Virus record (IMG/VR): IMGVR_UViG_3300032093_000021
Location: 62,001-126,000 of that record
DNA length: 64,000 nt
Direction: 5' to 3' (one strand)
Origin: a virus
The notes beneath the pieces are model-generated. The model did not search any database. It had not been told where the DNA came from and saw only the letters and a list, made by a program, of their open reading frames with translations. Below are positions 61,093-64,000 of this stretch, piece after piece; the stretch's first letter is position 1; each line of letters begins with the position of its first letter. Both the position numbers and the translations under genes were made by a program.

Positions 61093-64000
61093 TCAAGCGT
61101 CAATGTTCTTAACAACCAAAGTGTCTGAAGAGTCATAATATGACAACCTATTTAACCCACCATCCCGTTGGAAAATATTACAATTATAAGTTTTATACAC
61201 AGATGGTGTTGTTGATAAACCAACAACTTGAATTGTTACATCATCAACACCATCAGTTCCGCCAATAACTGATCCCAAAACCAAAAATGTATCACCGATG
61301 GTATAAAGTTTACCTGGTTGATTTACTACAACATATGTTACAACATTACCTGAGACATTAATATCAAAAGTTACCCCAACTCCAGTACCGCCTGTAACAG
61401 ATATTCCGACGAATAATCCATCGGTTGCTGTAGATCCTAAAGCAGTATAAGTTACACCTGTAATATTTCCATAATTTACTGTAAAATCAGTAGAGATGAT
61501 ACTTGCTTCTATATTATTCTTTTGGAAATAATCCCCTAAAGTATTACTCTGAAAATAATCTGCAACTCTGTTATTATAGAAATACTCACCAACATTATTA
61601 CTTTGGAAATAATCACCGATGTAGTTTTTCTGACTAGACCCCCCACCGAACCCAAATCCTTCGTCGATAGTATTATTAAAAAAGTTATTTCCAATAATAT
61701 TATAAGAAAAATCTGTGGCTATTTGATTAGATTCAAAGAAATCTTGGATTTGATTGTATGTGGTATTACCACTGAAAGTATTATTATTAAAATCTCTACC
61801 AAAAGTGTTATTTATTATTGAATAGTTATTTACTAAACCAAATGTCCCAAAATTATTTGAACTTGTGGAATCTTTGAACTCATTTTTATAAGCTACAGAC
61901 CAAACATTATTACTTTGGAAATTATTAGATAATTTATTTTGATAAAAAACACCATAGAAATTATTATTGGAAGTAGAAACACCTATATCATTTCTATAAA
62001 ATTCATCGTGAATTCTATTATTATTAAAAAACGGACCAATTTTATTTTCATACATGGTTCCTCTTATTGAGTTATAATAAAATTCATTACCGATATCGTT
62101 ATTATTAAAACTACCCCCATTGTTCCAGTTATTATTGAAATCGTCCCCTACGTTGTTACTATTGAATTCATTATCATACCAAACATTATTATAAAAATTT
62201 TGTTTGATTATATTATATCTGAATCTGTCGTAGAATGTATTTCCATAAAAACGACTACCAACAAATAAATTACTGATAACATCATCACCAAATGAATTGT
62301 TATAAAATTCATCTCCAAAATTATTACTTTCGATATCTACAGTATTATCATCAGCATTTACAAATACGTTGTTAGGTAAAATGAAATCATTATTATTTAT
62401 GTCAAACATATTTGCATAATTACCGAAATAGTTATTTGCAAAATAATTGATATTTGCAAAAGTATATTGCTCGTAATATTCAGTATCACCCGTGAAGTTA
62501 TTTTGTTTATACTCTAAAGAAACAAGTTTTATTTCGTTAGGTGGAAAATTATCAGTAATTGCTGAGAAACTCACATTCAAATTGGATAGTGTGTTGTTAA
62601 TATCTCCCAAATCAACAACTGATAAATAATCTGTTACAACATTTTGAATTTGAGTATTAGTTGGTTTAACTCCTTGAGACAAACCGAATAATAGATAATG
62701 AACTTGAGTTACACCTGTTAGATTGCTTATTGTATCTCTATCATCATCAGTTGATAAATCAGCGTCGTGAGTGATATTTGGATCAATTGTGTCAACAATA
62801 AAAATGTGGGTAACCGAAGGATCACCAGCATCCCAAACTCTTTTACAATAAACAGAGAAGTCATTACCACTTAAAGAAAGTGTGTAATCAAACAAATCAG
62901 CCTGACCCTGAGAATCAGAACCCAAGTTACCATCAATTTCAAAATCGGTTATTGTAACATCTTTTGCGACCATTACGAATAAACCAGGATATAGATTGGT
63001 AAAATATTGAGAACCCGTTCCGAAATATGTATCCCCTGACTGAACAGTCCCATCATATGTGAAGTCCGATAATGACGCTTGATTATTATCATTTACTGGA
63101 GGATCTGTCATTTGAGTATGTGTATATGGAATTTGACTAAATAAATCTGTATAAATTCTATTACCACCATCATACATATCATCACCACCATCATTTATAT
63201 CGTTATTACCAACATCATTGAAATAATATAAACTACCCGCAGGACTTTGTTGTGTTCTCGTATCAGTTCTAAAAAATTGATATCCGAAATTATCTGTGAA
63301 GTTGTCGTAATTATAACCTTGAACAATCATTTCTGTGTTAGAGGTTATACTCACGATTTTATAAAATCTTGGAAGATTTGCCTCAATGAAAATAACTTCA
63401 CCCACCTGTAAATCATTTGTAAAAAAAGTATCTTTACCGTAAACAACTAAATCAGTAAACCCTGTGATTCTACCATCCAAACTTCCAGTTACGAAGTGTG
63501 TTGTATATCTTTTGAATTTAACCGCCTTATGGTCATAATCTGTTCTGTTATTATATTCATCAATTCTTTCAGTTATTCTACCTTTAGCAGGAGAACTTGT
63601 TCTTTCAGTCGTTGTGAACGTAATATCATAAGTAATTTTATCTTTTGGTTGACTTGGTTGGTATGCTTGTGGAGCTAATGACGCATTTGATGTTGCAAAA
63701 ACAATTATTGGGTCAATATCTGCAGTTCTATAATTCCCTGTGTAAATTGGACTACCATATTGATCATAATCGGGTTGGTCATAACAAGTTTGGAAATCTG
63801 TAATTTTATAGTAAGAACCGGCAGTTAATGTCCCGCCTGAAAACATACCATAAAGTTCAGAATATGTTACCTCATCGAAAATAAGATTATTAGATATAGA
63901 TGCAAAATCTATATGATATGTCAAACCACTTAATTCTACCGGAAATAATGTTTCCGAAGTGGGATTTGCTAGATTAGTTAATTGACCAATTGTTTTTCCT
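61093..64000 (-). CDS. Asn-rich solenoid tail spike/fibre, N-terminus cut by the right edge
   Basis: The frame stays open to the window end (…LANPTSETLFPVELSGLTYH…), so the TTG at 63924 is not the real start; at least 968 residues are encoded here. After an N-terminal beta region, residues between ~DNA 62340 and 61508 form a chain of ~9-residue units of the type [VIL]-G-[DE]-x-F-x-x-N-N (for example VGEYFYNNR VADYFQSNT LGDYFQKNN). These suggest a narrow beta-solenoid with Asn ladders. The C-terminal ~150 residues (SVTGGTGVGVTFDINVSG … GKLYTIGDTFLV) look like a beta-sandwich tip domain. It is probably a receptor-binding fibre or spike. Confidence 0.75.
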   Translation of the reverse strand, partial: GKTIGQLTNLANPTSETLFPVELSGLTYHIDFASISNNLIFDEVTYSELYGMFSGGTLTAGSYYKITDFQTCYDQPDYDQYGSPIYTGNYRTADIDPIIVFATSNASLAPQAYQPSQPKDKITYDITFTTTERTSSPAKGRITERIDEYNNRTDYDHKAVKFKRYTTHFVTGSLDGRITGFTDLVVYGKDTFFTNDLQVGEVIFIEANLPRFYKIVSITSNTEMIVQGYNYDNFTDNFGYQFFRTDTRTQQSPAGSLYYFNDVGNNDINDGGDDMYDGGNRIYTDLFSQIPYTHTQMTDPPVNDNNQASLSDFTYDGTVQSGDTYFGTGSQYFTNLYPGLFVMVAKDVTITDFEIDGNLGSDSQGQADLFDYTLSLSGNDFSVYCKRVWDAGDPSVTHIFIVDTIDPNITHDADLSTDDDRDTISNLTGVTQVHYLLFGLSQGVKPTNTQIQNVVTDYLSVVDLGDINNTLSNLNVSFSAITDNFPPNEIKLVSLEYKQNNFTGDTEYYEQYTFANINYFANNYFGNYANMFDINNNDFILPNNVFVNADDNTVDIESNNFGDEFYNNSFGDDVISNLFVGSRFYGNTFYDRFRYNIIKQNFYNNVWYDNEFNSNNVGDDFNNNWNNGGSFNNNDIGNEFYYNSIRGTMYENKIGPFFNNNRIHDEFYRNDIGVSTSNNNFYGVFYQNKLSNNFQSNNVWSVAYKNEFKDSTSSNNFGTFGLVNNYSIINNTFGRDFNNNTFSGNTTYNQIQDFFESNQIATDFSYNIIGNNFFNNTIDEGFGFGGGSSQKNYIGDYFQSNNVGEYFYNNRVADYFQSNTLGDYFQKNNIEASIISTDFTVNYGNITGVTYTALGSTATDGLFVGISVTGGTGVGVTFDINVSGNVVTYVVVNQPGKLYTIGDTFLVLGSVIGGTDGVDDVTIQVVGLSTTPSVYKTYNCNIFQRDGGLNRLSYYDSSDTLVVKNIDA
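61508..62340 (-). repeat. ~27-nt units encoding a 9-residue Asn-rich solenoid
   Basis: About 28-30 diverged units with hydrophobic, Gly-Asp/Glu, aromatic and Asn positions in register. Visible on the plus strand as repeated 'ttattactttggaaata' blocks. Bounds are approximate. Confidence 0.8.

Noticed and set aside
1-64000. CRISPR array, rRNA or tRNA genes
   Set aside because: No direct-repeat/spacer pattern, rRNA-like block or cloverleaf was noticed by eye; a tRNAscan or CRISPR search could still find a tRNA.

Overview
The window is part of the genome of an AT-rich, contractile-tailed (T4-type) phage, probably infecting a member of the Bacteroidota. The myovirus assignment rests on the tail sheath (47377-50715), the tail tube (45932-46420), a tape-measure protein (42940-44934), gp25-, gp6- and gp53-like wedge proteins, a family B DNA polymerase with T4 motif order, UvsX, a gp32-type SSB and a gp41-type helicase. 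The host suggestion rests on a tail fibre built of SprB/PKD-like modules, a DUF5522-like small protein, and a promoter ahead of the DNA polymerase gene that fits the Bacteroidota consensus TTG-N19-TAnnTTTG. Nearly all genes lie on the minus strand, with a plus-strand island at 53385-58231 and two tiny plus-strand genes. Both edges cut a gene.

Layout, read right to left (the main direction of transcription). 61093-64000: truncated Asn-rich solenoid spike. 58224-60995: DNA polymerase. 53385-58231 (plus): SNF2 helicase, a superoxide dismutase fused to a nuclease-like domain, a neck-like protein and a small beta-rich protein. 51002-53338: neck/tail-completion candidates, an 80-aa protein and an M15 peptidase with an EF-hand loop. 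37766-50715: sheath, HAD phosphatase-like protein, tube, tail assembly chaperone, tape measure, a 1601-aa baseplate protein with an OmpA-like domain, and a gp53-like protein. 30946-37776: a 2276-aa baseplate hub. 21200-30879: DNA metabolism (SSB, UvsX, 5'-3' exonuclease, gp41-like helicase, class II ribonucleotide reductase) with an HNH gene and small unknowns. 2654-21181: baseplate wedge and distal tail (gp25, gp6, an 1851-aa protein with membrane-like helices, several unknowns, a gpI-like protein, the SprB-repeat fibre). 307-2571: a DUF285/BspA-repeat fibre.

The most notable points are these. (1) The gene ahead of the tape measure ends in a TTT-TTT-CGG site, beyond which the +1 frame encodes a further 51 clearly protein-like residues, so a programmed +1 frameshift is likely. 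(2) An Fe/Mn superoxide dismutase domain with all four metal ligands is fused to a PD-(D/E)XK-like domain. (3) Four proteins, including that fusion, share N-termini ending in [LI]-x-E followed by G/Q, like sites of the T4 prohead protease, which suggests packaged internal proteins. (4) A sense-strand TATTTAT motif precedes at least 15 genes and looks like a phage-specific promoter or leader element. (5) Several virion proteins are very large for their families and carry mucin-like Pro/Thr linkers, OmpA-like, SprB-like or membrane-spanning segments.

All calls come from reading the sequence without database searches. Family names reflect recognised motifs and general resemblance; the unknown baseplate proteins are placed mainly by context.
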